A stretch of DNA of 6,227 bases from the NCBI GenBank assembly GCA_017643325.1, contig JAEPNS010000193.1, positions 1 to 6,227 of the forward strand. Direction: 5' to 3'. This stretch comes from Alphaproteobacteria bacterium (lineage in GTDB: Bacteria; Pseudomonadota; Alphaproteobacteria; UBA6615). Position numbers and translations under genes: made by a program. This document shows, one piece after another, positions 5,961-6,227 of the stretch (the first letter of the stretch is position 1; every line of letters starts with the position of its first letter). The notes beneath the pieces were generated by a model that had not been told where the DNA came from, searched no databases, and was given only the letters and a program-made list of their open reading frames with translations.

Positions 5961-6227
5961 ATGGCAGCAAATGCGGTCGGCTTCATCGGACTGGGCAACA
6001 TGGGCGCGCCCATGTGCGCCAACCTCGTTAAGGCCGGGTTCGAGGTCGCGGCGTTCGACGCCGCCGGTACGCCCGGTCGCGCGCCCGAAGGCGCGAAAAT
6101 CGCGGGCGGAATCGCGGATCTCGTCGCGGGTGTGGAGACCGTGTTCCTCAGTCTTCCCGACGGCCCTGTCGTCCGGCGCGTCTGCGAGGATATCCTCGCC
6201 GTGAAGGACAGGCACGTGGAACGGGTC
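5961..6227 (+). CDS. 3-hydroxyisobutyrate dehydrogenase-type oxidoreductase, N-terminal part (3' end outside window)
   Basis: An open frame of exactly 89 codons runs from ATG 5961 off the window end. It encodes the start of a beta-hydroxyacid dehydrogenase (NAD_binding_2): VGFIGLGNMGAPMCANLVKAG (residues 6-26) contains the GxGxMG dinucleotide-binding loop (Gly10, Gly12, Gly15) and the family's GxMGxPM pattern. FEVAAFD (27-33) ends the second strand with Asp33, which favours NAD over NADP. VFLSLPDGPVVRRV (61-74) corresponds to the conserved strand in which these enzymes hold a catalytically supportive proline-containing loop. The family oxidises 3-hydroxyisobutyrate, tartronate semialdehyde (as reductase), 6-phosphogluconate-like and related 3-hydroxyacids. 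The catalytic Lys lies beyond the window. A GGAG (5949-5952), eight bases before the ATG, supports the start. It is divergent from the hydrolase and probably part of the same catabolic cluster. Family is confident; substrate is unknown. Confidence 0.9.
   Translation, partial: MAANAVGFIGLGNMGAPMCANLVKAGFEVAAFDAAGTPGRAPEGAKIAGGIADLVAGVETVFLSLPDGPVVRRVCEDILAVKDRHVERV

Noticed and set aside
5896..6204. 102-codon + strand frame over the divergent promoter and dehydrogenase start
   Set aside because: It overlaps the real dehydrogenase frame (5961 onward), which carries an unmistakable GxGxMG nucleotide-binding motif. This alternative frame is low-complexity Ser/Arg/Pro-rich.
1..6227. CRISPR arrays, tRNA/rRNA genes, insertion sequences, toxin-antitoxin or phage genes
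   Set aside because: No direct repeats with spacers, no tRNA-like cloverleaf, no transposase motifs and no terminal inverted repeats were seen. The space is almost fully used by ordinary metabolic and signalling genes.

Overview
The window is GC-rich and densely coded, with a strong preference for G or C at third codon positions. The histidine kinase phosphoacceptor/dimerisation region resembles the PleC/DivJ type. Together with the gene content (class III CoA-transferase, amidohydrolase-2 decarboxylase-like protein, VOC protein, AHL-lactonase-like metallo-beta-lactamase), this suggests an alphaproteobacterium, perhaps of the Rhodospirillales type. That placement is inferred from style and family knowledge; there is no rRNA or other marker gene here.

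Left part (1-2251): two sensor histidine kinase genes in tandem on the + strand. The first is cut by the window edge and keeps only the end of the dimerisation domain plus the ATPase domain. The second is complete, with about six membrane segments followed by HisKA and HATPase domains. Over the shared 232 residues they align without gaps at about 62% identity (my hand count is 145/232), so they are a duplicated pair. No response regulator is visible.

Middle (2344-5094): three closely spaced + strand genes (gaps of 18 and 12 bases), almost certainly one operon. They encode a metal-dependent amidohydrolase of the ACMSD / gamma-resorcylate decarboxylase / LigW group, a class III (CaiB/BaiF) CoA-transferase, and a single-domain VOC protein resembling extradiol dioxygenases. 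A weak promoter and a short palindrome lie in the 92-base gap before the operon.

Right part (5091-6227): an AHL-lactonase-like metallo-beta-lactamase gene on the - strand converges on the operon, with its stop codon overlapping the VOC stop codon. A 63-base divergent promoter region follows, then the start of a 3-hydroxyisobutyrate dehydrogenase-type gene on the + strand that runs off the window.

Read together, genes 3-7 look like a catabolic cluster for a carboxylated, possibly aromatic or lactone-forming, compound: decarboxylation or hydrolysis, CoA activation, VOC-type chemistry, lactone opening and hydroxyacid oxidation. The substrate cannot be read from sequence. The kinases may or may not be related to it. 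I see no RNA genes, mobile elements, CRISPR arrays or long repeats.
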